From the NCBI GenBank assembly GCA_014804755.1, contig JAAUZE010000018.1:3436-67435 (forward strand): DNA of 64,000 nt. The letters run 5' to 3'. The translations under genes and the position numbers were made by a program. Below, piece after piece: positions 16,793 to 23,606 of the stretch (its first letter is position 1; each line of letters begins with the position of its first letter). The stretch comes from Lachnospiraceae bacterium (lineage in GTDB: Bacteria > Bacillota > Clostridia > Lachnospirales > Lachnospiraceae). Below the pieces are notes generated by a model. That model was not told the origin of the DNA, made no database searches, and saw only the letters and a program-made list of their open reading frames with translations.

Positions 16793-17014
16793 TCACATAA
16801 TATCCCGAATCGCATTGATAAAGTTAAGCCCAAGGGAATAAACGAAATATGCAACGATGCATGCAAGCCAAGCGGTAGTAATGTTGATCGCCGCATCGAA
16901 TGGGATAAAAAAATTCATGTATGAAATGTATTCCGCTATCTGCGCGGATACTTCCGCATGTGCAAACCAAGAGTCAGGCAGAAGTCCGAGAAGCCATGTG
17001 ATAATATTGATCAT
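16793..17014 (-). CDS. pVI-like small membrane protein
   Basis: A 73-residue protein with two hydrophobic stretches (about residues 3-14 and 43-65), located between the large adsorption-like gene and zot. This is the position of gVI in Ff phages, and the minor coat protein pVI is likewise a small hydrophobic protein. TTAGGGGGTGA precedes the ATG. The assignment is by position and character, not by sequence match. Confidence 0.65.
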   Translation of the reverse strand: MINIITWLLGLLPDSWFAHAEVSAQIAEYISYMNFFIPFDAAINITTAWLACIVAYFVYSLGLNFINAIRDIM

Positions 17015-17025
17015 AGTTTCACCCC

Positions 17026-18843
17026 CTAATGCTTTTTGCGTCCGACACTCGGTATATCAAAGAGTCCCGCCGCATAGAGCTTTTGCGTCAGATGTATCAA
17101 TGTGATCTCATAACCGATCGTCAAAAAGAAGCGGCAGACAAAAGCAAGATCAGACCACGCTTTGTCATCCATCACGTACTCATAATCCCATTCAAAATCA
17201 ATGAACGGAAATTCAAAGTGAAGACTGATCACGGGCGGTTTCGGCGGGGCATTGAACATGAGCAGGATAGAGTAAATATCCCACGGGATGGAAAAGGGAA
17301 ACTTTGTCTTCATGATCTCACCAACCGTTGCCGCACCTGCCAAGAGTCCAAAATCAGTGAATTTGTTTTCGATCCAGTCATAGATGGAGTCAAAAAGTTT
17401 TGAAAGTATGTCAAACGCAAGATCAGCCGATTCTACGAATAAGATCGCCTTGAGCTTTTTATAGATGTCGTCGAGCTTGTCAGATATATTTTCAAGAAAG
17501 CCTTTACTTTCCTCTAAATTTTCCGACGCGCTGGAAAAATAAGAATACAGTAACGCTTCAAGTTTTAGAAAACGATCATCCATGTGCGTGTCATAGAGTT
17601 CCATTAGCACTGTCATACTACGAAGACCACTGAAAAGCAGATCAAAAGCAGAGTCGTTATCATCGTCCGTGTTGTAGATTTCGGAAAGTTTCTGATAGAT
17701 TTTTTCAAGCCACTCGTTCATTGCCGCCGTGTTGTCACTTATATCGCCCAATGTACCGTTGATTTTTGCCAAAGCAAGAGTAAATGATTTCTGCATGGCG
17801 GAAAGTGCTTCGGATATGTTTTTGCCGCTCTCGATGGACTGTAGCATTGCGCTTCTGATCGCGTTTATGATTTCACTATAATCTGCGTCGGGGTTGATCG
17901 TGATGTCCCCGCCCGTATAGCCGGACTCAAAGCGGTAATAGTTGCCATTGCCCGTAACCCAGTCTTTGTAAGCGTTCAAATTGCTGAAGATCGGGACGTA
18001 TGGCGCGGCATCCGTTTTACTGCCACGGACAAGAAAAAACTGGTCATTAAAAAAAGCACCAACAGCACCAAACGGATACATAATATCACATGTGCCATCA
18101 TCACCTATAAAAGATCTGCCCGTAGTAGTCAAGCCGGAATCCATATATGCGCCGTCATAACGAGATTGAGCAACAGAAAGACCAACACCATCGGAAGAAA
18201 CAAGATTAAGGTGTAGCAGATTGAGCGAACCCGTTCCGTTATCTTGCCCGAACACAGAAGTAAGATAACTAATCTGATTCATAAAAGAATCATTAAAGCC
18301 ACCGTTTCCCCTATAAAAAACAAAGTCCGAGGCATCTTTGAAAAGAAAAAAGTTGGAAGTGGCAATACGGGGATTGATAAAGCTATACGAAACGTTGTCT
18401 GCATAACTGCGGAACTGGTTGTATTGTGTCAAACTGTAAAAGGTTGATGAAGCCAAGCGATCGGATGATATGACCGGAATCCAAACAACGTCTACCGCTT
18501 CGGGATGATCAGCAAGGTATTCATCAAATATATCACGTAACTGATTTAACGCCTCTTCTGAAAAGGTGACTGTACCGTCGGGATTTTGCACGCATTGGAT
18601 AGGGTTAATACGGTCTTTGCAAGATTCGTAAAAATCCTGCACAAAACTAGAAGACATAACCGTACCGTCACCACCATTCGCAAGCGCCCACTGAACACCT
18701 TCAACAACTTTAGGAAGCTGTTCTAATATAATCGGAATAGCTTCCGAAGCCGCAAAAACAGATTGACAGTATGAACTAAATACAGTGACGAAAATGATAG
18801 AAACAGAAAGAACATATGCAATAAATCTATATCGTATTCTCAA
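17026..18843 (-). CDS. Large secreted adsorption-like (pIII-like) protein
   Basis: A 605-residue protein with a signal peptide (basic start, hydrophobic core about residues 8-25, cleavage near VFAAS), a long aromatic and polar domain to about residue 340, a helical coiled region (about 360-510) and C-terminal hydrophobic segments near residues 525-545 and 580-600. This layout, secreted N-terminal receptor-binding part with a C-terminal membrane anchor, fits the phage adsorption protein pIII, although it is longer than pIII of Ff. The start is a TTG at 18,843 with a perfect AAGGGGGTGA site; the longer reading has no site and crosses a terminator. It is followed by the pVI-like gene after 11 bp. 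Confidence 0.75.
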   Translation of the reverse strand: MRIRYRFIAYVLSVSIIFVTVFSSYCQSVFAASEAIPIILEQLPKVVEGVQWALANGGDGTVMSSSFVQDFYESCKDRINPIQCVQNPDGTVTFSEEALNQLRDIFDEYLADHPEAVDVVWIPVISSDRLASSTFYSLTQYNQFRSYADNVSYSFINPRIATSNFFLFKDASDFVFYRGNGGFNDSFMNQISYLTSVFGQDNGTGSLNLLHLNLVSSDGVGLSVAQSRYDGAYMDSGLTTTGRSFIGDDGTCDIMYPFGAVGAFFNDQFFLVRGSKTDAAPYVPIFSNLNAYKDWVTGNGNYYRFESGYTGGDITINPDADYSEIINAIRSAMLQSIESGKNISEALSAMQKSFTLALAKINGTLGDISDNTAAMNEWLEKIYQKLSEIYNTDDDNDSAFDLLFSGLRSMTVLMELYDTHMDDRFLKLEALLYSYFSSASENLEESKGFLENISDKLDDIYKKLKAILFVESADLAFDILSKLFDSIYDWIENKFTDFGLLAGAATVGEIMKTKFPFSIPWDIYSILLMFNAPPKPPVISLHFEFPFIDFEWDYEYVMDDKAWSDLAFVCRFFLTIGYEITLIHLTQKLYAAGLFDIPSVGRKKH

Positions 18844-18864
18844 ATAAATCACCCCCTTACAAAA

Positions 18865-18891
18865 AAAAGAACGGCTTTTAACCGTTCTTTT
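18865..18891 (-). terminator. Terminator/attenuator between coat-gene cluster and adsorption gene
   Basis: A ten-base stem (AAAAGAACGG with CCGTTCTTTT, loop of seven) is followed on the minus strand by eight T. It overlaps the end of the 64-residue membrane protein gene and lies just before the ribosome binding site of the pIII-like gene. Ff phages have a strong terminator at the equivalent place, keeping coat proteins in excess over pIII. Confidence 0.75.
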
Positions 18892-19072
18892 CTGAATCGT
18901 TTTTATACTGTTCACGCGCCAACCATTGTTTATAATTTCGATCCTCTTCTTTATGATCAAGAAAACGGATCAACCGCTTTAAGACCTTGACTAATAAATA
19001 AAAAAGATACAAATCAAGACAAGCACCAACAATTGTGGCAACAGCTTTAAGAAATTCCCAAACGTCAGGCAT
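18878..19072 (-). CDS. Small phage membrane protein (64 aa)
   Basis: One strong membrane helix (about residues 7-33) is followed by a highly charged, basic and acidic C-terminal tail. GTAAGGGGGTGA precedes the ATG. It belongs to the minor coat gene cluster just upstream of the terminator and could be a minor virion protein. Confidence 0.65.
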   Translation of the reverse strand: MPDVWEFLKAVATIVGACLDLYLFYLLVKVLKRLIRFLDHKEEDRNYKQWLAREQYKNDSEKNG

Positions 19073-19126
19073 TTTTTCACCCCCTTACACGGTTAGTCTA
19101 CCATAAGCGGGGACTTTATTCAATTG

Positions 19127-19258
19127 TCATTTGCTTTTTTCCGAACGTTCGGAACGCCGCTTCTCTGCACGCTTTTTTTCGATACGGTCAGACACCCGCA
19201 CATATACAACGAATGCGATCAAGCCGACTAAACCGCCCCCAATGATTCCTACTAACAT
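19127..19258 (-). CDS. Tiny membrane protein with palindrome-encoded tail (43 aa)
   Basis: A 43-residue product: one glycine-rich membrane helix (residues 3-20) followed by a very basic tail ending RRSERSEKSK. The site AAAGGATGG lies nine bases before the ATG. Size and layout resemble pVII/pIX-type minor coat proteins. The RSERSE stretch is encoded by palindrome copy 4, so here the palindrome lies within coding sequence. Too short for default gene callers. Confidence 0.6.
   Translation of the reverse strand: MLVGIIGGGLVGLIAFVVYVRVSDRIEKKRAEKRRSERSEKSK
19139..19154. repeat. Phage palindrome copy 4 (inside a coding region)
   Basis: Exact TTCCGAACGTTCGGAA within the 3' end of the 43-codon gene and about 67 bp upstream of the next gene (18,878-19,072). 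Conservation in a coding context argues that the DNA sequence itself is under selection. Confidence 0.85.
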
Positions 19259-19306
19259 GTTATTTACCATCCTTTCTAATCTTTATTTTCGTTAAAACAT
19301 TTTTAA

Positions 19307-19360
19307 TTAAAAGTGCAAGCCAAAAGCCCAAAACCAAAACTTCAAAAGATATGCAAACAT
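19307..19360 (-). CDS. Seventeen-codon aromatic membrane peptide
   Basis: The reading frame MFAYLLKFWFWAFGLHF begins at 19,360, two bases after the stop of the preceding gene (TGATATG), with GGAGGGTGA eight bases upstream. Four of 17 residues are Phe in addition to two Trp. It could be a minimal membrane peptide or a leader. The ribosome binding site makes translation likely; the function is unknown. Confidence 0.42.
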   Translation of the reverse strand: MFAYLLKFWFWAFGLHF

Positions 19361-19361
19361 A

Positions 19362-19640
19362 TCAATCACCCTCCACCATATGATCTATGATTTCCTTGGC
19401 GCGCCGGATAGCAGAACGGTATTCACTTTTTAAGGAATATTCATAACATGAATTATCCAACCGCTTTTTCAAATCATCCGCATTAACATAATGCGTACGC
19501 TCACGAACCAAGCCGGAAAGACCTGTTACAGAAAAAACAATAAGTACTGCAATAAAGACAATACACATAGTAACCAATACTAAAAGACCGAATACAGCCG
19601 CTATAATCTTTATAATTTCAAAAACACTTTCAAAGCTCAT
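19362..19640 (-). CDS. Phage membrane protein, tandem paralog 1 (92 aa)
   Basis: An N-terminal amphipathic segment, a long hydrophobic region (about residues 10-42, probably one or two helices) and a soluble C-terminal domain beginning RERTHYVNADDLKKRL. It is clearly similar to the neighbour at 19,659-19,925: both share the S-x-x-SVFEI start, the THYV(N/D)A motif and an ending in I-D-x-(M/I)-(V/L)-(E/K)-GD. AGGGGGTGA precedes the ATG. I do not recognise a named family. Confidence 0.68.
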   Translation of the reverse strand: MSFESVFEIIKIIAAVFGLLVLVTMCIVFIAVLIVFSVTGLSGLVRERTHYVNADDLKKRLDNSCYEYSLKSEYRSAIRRAKEIIDHMVEGD

Positions 19641-19658
19641 TTTTTTGTCACCCCCTCA

Positions 19659-19925
19659 TTAATCGCCCTTGAGTATAGAATCAATTTCGTGTAGAACATC
19701 AATAATGGCACGGGAAAAATCGGCATTACTGGAATTACGGGAATAAATGTTTCCTAGCCGATATTTCAGAAGTTCAGCGTCAACATAATGAGTATTCTCA
19801 CGAATAAAACAAGCAAGACTCACAATGATTACTACAACAAGAGCAATAAAACCAGTAACCAAAAATAAAGTACCGAATATAAGGGCAATAATCTTTGATA
19901 TTTCAAAAACACTTGAAAAAGTCAT
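19659..19925 (-). CDS. Phage membrane protein, tandem paralog 2 (88 aa)
   Basis: It has the same architecture as its downstream paralog: SSVFEI start, a hydrophobic block of about 30 residues, RENTHYVDAELLKYRLGN, then a helical end. It starts inside the stop of the preceding gene (ATGA overlap), with AAGGGGGTG upstream. Two diverged copies in tandem suggest related but distinct structural roles, for example two virion cap proteins. Confidence 0.68.
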   Translation of the reverse strand: MTFSSVFEISKIIALIFGTLFLVTGFIALVVVIIVSLACFIRENTHYVDAELLKYRLGNIYSRNSSNADFSRAIIDVLHEIDSILKGD

Positions 19926-20197
19926 TTTTTTGCACCCCCTTCCACATAATAACGCTGGATACTGTGGTACATACTATTAAATACGGACGTCACAGCCAGC
20001 ATAAATTCATAATCATCTTTCAAAAGATCACGCTTGACCGTAATCCACGTTTGCCATGATGTGCCGTAAACCTTTTCAAATTCGTCCTCAAAATCTGCAA
20101 TTTCCGCAATTAGCTCTTCCTTTGTAACCCGCTTTTTTTTCTTGAAGCGGATAAACATGTAGACCGCAATAACGATCATAAATACAACTGTTACCAT
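19922..20197 (-). CDS. Phage membrane protein (91 aa)
   Basis: One N-terminal membrane helix (residues 2-17), a KKKK basic cluster, then a soluble helical domain of about 65 residues with many aromatic residues. GAGAGGAGA precedes the ATG. Palindrome copy 5 lies 28 bp upstream. The first gene after the coat-protein hairpin; it overlaps the next gene by four bases. Unknown family. Confidence 0.66.
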   Translation of the reverse strand: MVTVVFMIVIAVYMFIRFKKKKRVTKEELIAEIADFEDEFEKVYGTSWQTWITVKRDLLKDDYEFMLAVTSVFNSMYHSIQRYYVEGGAKK

Positions 20198-20225
20198 ACT
20201 TGTTTCTCCTCTCTGTTAGATGGTT

Positions 20226-20241
20226 TTCCGAACGTTCGGAA
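20226..20241. repeat. Phage palindrome copy 5
   Basis: Exact TTCCGAACGTTCGGAA between the coat protein gene and the 91-residue membrane protein gene, 28 bp upstream of the latter's start. Confidence 0.85.
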
Positions 20242-20264
20242 TTTTTGTTTGTGGGCTATCTAGG

Positions 20265-20288
20265 GGGGACATACATTGGTATATCCCC
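20265..20288 (-). promoter_or_regulatory. Strong hairpin after the coat gene (processing or packaging signal candidate)
   Basis: A ten-base stem (GGGGACATAC with GTATATCCCC; fully paired with one G-U wobble in the minus transcript) closes a four-base loop. There is no T run after it, so it is not a standard terminator. A stable 3' hairpin behind the coat gene could protect its mRNA, or could serve as the packaging hairpin that filamentous phages need. Confidence 0.5.
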
Positions 20289-20307
20289 TCTATAAAACCC
20301 GCAAGCC

Positions 20308-20526
20308 TTAACCCGCAATACCACGGAAGAAGCTGATACCCCGACGGAGTGCGAAAGAGATCGCAAACACGGTCAGAGCAGACGGCAACGCCACCTTGAG
20401 GATGGTCGTGTAGCCAGTAGCTACCTCGGCAAATCCGCTCTGTAACGCCGACGTGATCGTCGAATCGATCAGATTGGAAACACCGGAAGTCCCCGCTTCT
20501 GCAAGCATGTTGATTGCTCTAAACAT
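20308..20526 (-). CDS. Major coat protein candidate (pVIII-like)
   Basis: A 72-residue protein with an amphipathic N-terminal half, one membrane helix (about residues 42-60) and a basic C-terminus FALRRGISFFRG, the classical pVIII layout in which the positive end contacts DNA. There is no obvious cleavable signal peptide. The start at 20,526 is preceded by AAAGGTGG eight bases upstream. Flanked by small membrane protein genes and followed by a stable hairpin and a palindrome. Assigned by architecture and position; an N-terminal sequence of virions would settle it. Confidence 0.75.
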   Translation of the reverse strand: MFRAINMLAEAGTSGVSNLIDSTITSALQSGFAEVATGYTTILKVALPSALTVFAISFALRRGISFFRGIAG

Positions 20527-20542
20527 AGAGATCACCACCTTT

Positions 20543-20671
20543 CTATTTAGTTTTTATATCAAAAAGGCTCATCACCTTTGAGATACCATAGCTTGTTAAA
20601 ATCAATATTGTGGCATATGTAGCCGCAGGCATGAATACATAGTAAAAAAGCGCATTTATGATTTCACTCAA
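20543..20671 (-). CDS. Tiny hydrophobic phage protein (42 aa), TTG start
   Basis: A 42-residue frame begins with TTG overlapping the stop of the upstream gene (the TTGAGTGA arrangement), encoding a mostly hydrophobic peptide (about residues 5-35, LFYYVFMPAATYATILIL). It ends 17 bp before the coat protein start. No separate ribosome binding site, so translation would be by coupling. Resembles pVII/pIX-size minor coat proteins. Confidence 0.5.
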   Translation of the reverse strand: MSEIINALFYYVFMPAATYATILILTSYGISKVMSLFDIKTK

Positions 20672-20867
20672 TATCTGACTTCACCCCGCTTTCATCGTTC
20701 AAAACACGATTAATCTTTCGTATTGTTTCAAACGTGTTATGAACACAATAGCTTACCCAAAAGAATAATAGAAAAAGCGAAAATATAAACATCGGTAAAC
20801 CTTGAAAAAAATAACGCTTTATGATTTCCACAAACAACATTGTAAATAAAGCAATTAAAACGATCAT
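20664..20867 (-). CDS. Small phage membrane protein (67 aa)
   Basis: Two hydrophobic helices (about residues 2-15 and 22-42) and a charged tail ending DESGVKSDIE. The start at 20,867 has GGGGATA upstream; the longer frame overlaps the upstream gene and lacks a site. It lies 10 bp after the Pro/Thr-rich gene. Unknown family. Confidence 0.6.
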   Translation of the reverse strand: MIVLIALFTMLFVEIIKRYFFQGLPMFIFSLFLLFFWVSYCVHNTFETIRKINRVLNDESGVKSDIE

Positions 20868-20877
20868 ACAATATCCC

Positions 20878-21324
20878 CTATCGCAAAATACGCCGCCAAA
20901 AAAGCTCGGGAAGCAACACGGCGAGTATAATAGTGAGCAGAAAAGCATTTACAAGTTCCGCATGGTATAGGCGCGTAGCTTGTTCCTCATTCTGTAAAAC
21001 AAGCGTTTCAAGCGTTTCCTGCATAAGTGCAATCTGTTCTGTGTAGTCTTCCGGCATATAGTCAGAAGAGACAACAACAGTCTGTGTACCCTGTAAGGAC
21101 GGTGCAGGTGTGTTATGGATTTCCTCTGATTTTTCCGTCTCTTCCGGCTCTTCGTCGGGAGCGGGAGAGGGCGCGCCCGTTGGTTCGGGCGTTGGCTCTT
21201 CCGTGGGTGTCGGCTCGGCTGTGGGCGTTGGTGTAGACTCGTCAGCACTCGGCGTAGGCGTTGGCTCACCTTGCAGGTCTGTTTCTATTGCGCTCAATGC
21301 GCCGTCAATCAGCCCGCCGCTCAT
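20878..21324 (-). CDS. Pro/Thr/Glu-repeat stalk protein with C-terminal membrane helix
   Basis: A 148-residue protein: residues about 18-75 are a low-complexity stalk of repeated PTPT/EPTP units, followed by a helical segment rich in Gln/Glu (about 90-120) and one membrane helix near the C-terminus (125-142) ending in Arg residues. It could be a surface spacer or minor virion protein. The start overlaps the DUF3850 stop (ATGA), with a GTGAGG site. The repeats could vary in number between relatives. Confidence 0.65.
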   Translation of the reverse strand: MSGGLIDGALSAIETDLQGEPTPTPSADESTPTPTAEPTPTEEPTPEPTGAPSPAPDEEPEETEKSEEIHNTPAPSLQGTQTVVVSSDYMPEDYTEQIALMQETLETLVLQNEEQATRLYHAELVNAFLLTIILAVLLPELFWRRILR

Positions 21325-21590
21325 AGCCCGATAACCTCACATTCCGCGAATGCGTCAATGCTCAAGATCAAATGTTCACTCCAAAAAACACACGTATGTT
21401 CTATGTATGTTACAAGACACAAGACCCTGCGCCCCGTATATGCACACATCTTTGTGTTATATTCCCGCAGGTCAAGAATGTCGCCTGCACTAAAATCTTT
21501 ATCAGCTTTATACAATACAAACTTCTTACGTCCGTCTATGACGGCTTCAAAATCTTCCGGCAGTATCTTTAATTCGTGTATTTGGTTCAT
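21321..21590 (-). CDS. DUF3850 (ASCH-like) domain protein
   Basis: An 89-residue single-domain protein. The pattern IHELKILPEDFEAV ... KADKDFSAGDILDLREY ... YTGRRV matches DUF3850, an ASCH/PUA-like fold thought to bind RNA or modified nucleotides and common in phages. The start at 21,590 has AAAGGA seven bases upstream. Palindrome copy 6 lies about 38 bp upstream. It leads the structural gene block, overlapping the next gene by four bases. Confidence 0.78.
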   Translation of the reverse strand: MNQIHELKILPEDFEAVIDGRKKFVLYKADKDFSAGDILDLREYNTKMCAYTGRRVLCLVTYIEHTCVFWSEHLILSIDAFAECEVIGL

Positions 21591-21627
21591 TCCAAATCCT
21601 TTCCGCATATACCCTATATGCTGTGTT

Positions 21628-21643
21628 TTCCGAACGTTCGGAA
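21628..21643. repeat. Phage palindrome copy 6
   Basis: Exact TTCCGAACGTTCGGAA upstream of the DUF3850 gene, at the start of the structural operon and at the edge of a 550-bp region without intact genes. Confidence 0.85.
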
Positions 21644-21743
21644 AAGTTTGTGCGGATACAGAGTGCAGGACGGTGTATAGCTCACATTAGCCCAAACGCC
21701 TAACCGTAACAGTGCAGATCGCTAATGTATACATGAAAGCAAT

Positions 21744-21964
21744 AAGCAGTGTTCCCACCACACAGCACCATCTTCTATTTGATCTTGCGGCATATAGAAA
21801 ATTACAATTTTCACAATAGTGTATCCTTACATTAAATTGCTGGCTTTGTGGTCGCCATCATAAATAATGTCGCAGTCTGCCATATTGCCGCCTCAAGCAT
21901 CTTGCGTCCGTGTATATTAGTTTCCAAACGTATCCTTGATAAAAGTTACTCGCAACACTCACAT
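21744..21964 (-). pseudogene. Decayed inverted copy of the 22,193 plus-strand gene
   Basis: On the minus strand this stretch follows the plus-strand gene at 22,193-22,453 along most of its length, with shared blocks such as AAGCCAGCAATT, ACATTATTTA, TTTCTATATGCC and GTGGTGGGAACA in the same order. In-frame stops appear early, so it is not translated. Similarity continues upstream of the start codon (GCAAAACAG, AGTCTCACA-like), making a large imperfect inverted repeat of about 21,744-22,050 and 22,101-22,450. Confidence 0.7.
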
Positions 21965-22192
21965 ACTAGTTACCTACTGTTTTGCGTGATTGCGGTTCGT
22001 GTGAGACTGTAGCATAGCCTTTCCCTGCACTACAACCGGAGCAAAATGACAACCGCTAATATCATTTCATGATACTTTTCACGTTGCGAAGTCGCGCTTG
22101 TTCATTTTGCCGCAGTTTCCGTTGCGGTCAGCTATGCATGTCTCACAAACACGAACAGCAAACAAGCAAAACAGAAAGCGAGGTAAACAAGT

Positions 22193-22453
22193 ATGTTGAG
22201 AAGTAAGCTATACGTAACTTTTGAATACGGCTTCGTTTGGCAACGAGTATTCACAGACAAGGAGCACTATGCGGCAATCAAGGAACACTACAACATTATT
22301 TACGATGATGACCCCGAAGAAGCAAGCCAGCAATTCAACGTAAGAATGTACTATGATGAAGACTTTAACCCTTTCTATATGCCCGAAGACTATATAGAAG
22401 AGTATGGAGACTACGGTACTAAGTGGTGGGAACAGGAACATGGGGAATTATGA
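22193..22453 (+). CDS. Acidic, aromatic small protein, only plus-strand phage gene
   Basis: An 86-residue very acidic protein rich in Tyr, Phe and Trp (for example YYDEDFNPFY, TKWWEQEHGEL), with no membrane segment. GCGAGGTAAACAAGT precedes the ATG. Its charge resembles DNA-mimic antirestriction or anti-defence proteins, but no family is recognised. A degraded inverted copy lies next to it, and near-identical direct repeats (AAGTCGCGC followed by GTTCATT) flank it at about 22,089 and 22,479. Confidence 0.55.
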   Translation: MLRSKLYVTFEYGFVWQRVFTDKEHYAAIKEHYNIIYDDDPEEASQQFNVRMYYDEDFNPFYMPEDYIEEYGDYGTKWWEQEHGEL

Positions 22454-22609
22454 TTCCCTATGTTCTGTATTACATAGCAAGTCGCGCCCGTTCATTGCCG
22501 AAATCCCTTTATTCTGTATCCGCATTTTCAATGTTCGTTTCTTTTATGCTCTCAATTTCCAAATACCCGCCTATGTTGTGTTAAGCTCTATGTACCAGTT
22601 ATAGCGAAG

Positions 22610-22790
22610 CGCGCCAATTAAGGTTTTGAATACCGATCGGCTTCACCGCGCAGAACGGTAAGACATCCGTGTCTTACCTGTTAGTGGCACAGGCAGGTTA
22701 TTAGAGCTTGTTCTGACGCGTATGTGAGCTTCCTGCTCACATGGGCGGTTCCTACGTCACGCGCCCCCGTTTATCATTTTGGAAACATTT
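22610..22790. other. Hairpin-rich intergenic region, candidate phage origin/packaging region
   Basis: A gene-free stretch holding two perfect hairpins: GGTAAGACA/TGTCTTACC with loop TCCG (22,657-22,678), and ATGTGAGC/GCTCACAT with loop TTCCT (22,722-22,742), plus GC-rich flanks with partial pairing (GACGCG ... CACGCGC). Single-stranded DNA phages place origins and the packaging signal in such structured non-coding DNA. Confidence 0.5.
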
Positions 22791-22799
22791 ATATACTTT

Positions 22800-23009
22800 T
22801 TAATCACTTGCGACGATCCGCACACATGCGCCGTTTGCATGTGGGGTAATGCGCACATAGACCGCGCAGGTCTGCACATAGCCGCAGGTGATCGTGTCCT
22901 TTTTTCGTGTGCCTGCAAAGGGTGCAACGGACGCAATGCCGAGCTTTTCCTTTAAGGGCTTATCCCCCCCTTGCAGGCTTGCGAAAAGAGATACAAGTAT
23001 CAAATCCAT
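22800..23009 (-). CDS. Possible small phage protein (69 aa), uncertain
   Basis: An open frame encoding a 69-residue product with a basic middle and a beta-like C-terminal half (TITCGYVQTCAVYVRITP). It lies in the phage direction between the SSB-like gene and the hairpin region, but no Shine-Dalgarno precedes the ATG. It may be the translated extension of the upstream operon or simply chance. Confidence 0.3.
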   Translation of the reverse strand: MDLILVSLFASLQGGDKPLKEKLGIASVAPFAGTRKKDTITCGYVQTCAVYVRITPHANGACVRIVASD

Positions 23010-23053
23010 GCGGGCAGGAGAGAAGCCAACCCGTATGGCAGGTACTATCTTAA

Positions 23054-23455
23054 TTACGATCGCTTACCCTTTTTGGCAGGCTGATCGTCAGATGTCTCCG
23101 CAGGTGTTCCGGCGGGAGCGTCAGCGGCTTCCGGCGCATCGGTGGAAATGTCAACAGCAGGTGTTCCGGCGGGAACGTCCGGTGATTCCGGCACTCCCGA
23201 TGTTTCAGACTTATCCCGTGCAATGTCCGTGATCTTAAAGCGCTTGTTTTTTGTGTCGTATTCGCCAAGCAAAGTACATTCCTGTCCACGGCGGGCATTG
23301 ACATAAACAGATTCCGAGCAGGTAAACGTGTCAACGTCTTCGTTCTGATCGAGAACAACTTGATACCACTCGACTTCGCGCCCATTTTCACGATCTGTCA
23401 TTGTGTTGGATTTGGTCTTGTAGACCGTTGCATTGATTAATACCTGTAATTTCAT
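23054..23455 (-). CDS. SSB-like / pV-like phage single-strand DNA-binding protein
   Basis: A 133-residue protein. Residues 1-78 are a beta-rich domain of OB-fold appearance (MKLQVLINATVYKTK ... YQVVLDQNEDVDTF ... KRFKITDI). The rest is a Pro/Ala/Asp repeat-rich acidic tail (units like ADAPAGTPA) ending KKGKRS. An acidic disordered tail after an OB fold is typical of SSB proteins, and filamentous phages need pV to coat progeny single strands. GAGGGTAAAA precedes the ATG at 23,455. Palindrome copy 7 lies 42 bp upstream. Assigned on structure and context. Confidence 0.65.
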   Translation of the reverse strand: MKLQVLINATVYKTKSNTMTDRENGREVEWYQVVLDQNEDVDTFTCSESVYVNARRGQECTLLGEYDTKNKRFKITDIARDKSETSGVPESPDVPAGTPAVDISTDAPEAADAPAGTPAETSDDQPAKKGKRS

Positions 23456-23497
23456 TTTTACCCTCTTTTCTGTGCGCCCCCTGCGCACTGGTTGATT

Positions 23498-23513
23498 TTC
23501 CGAACGTTCGGAA
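23498..23513. repeat. Phage palindrome copy 7
   Basis: Exact TTCCGAACGTTCGGAA, 42 bp upstream of the SSB-like gene start. Confidence 0.85.
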
Positions 23514-23606
23514 TTTTGTTTGTGAGTTGCCCCGCAGGTGGGAGAGTTCCCACCCTTTTAAGCGGGGCGTGTAAAGTATTAAGGCTGTCTGCCTGTACTT
23601 TTGATA

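Noticed and set aside
21110-21334. Plus-strand Gly/Val-rich frame at 21.1-21.3 kb
   Set aside because: It is the complement of the Pro/Thr repeat region of the real minus-strand gene.
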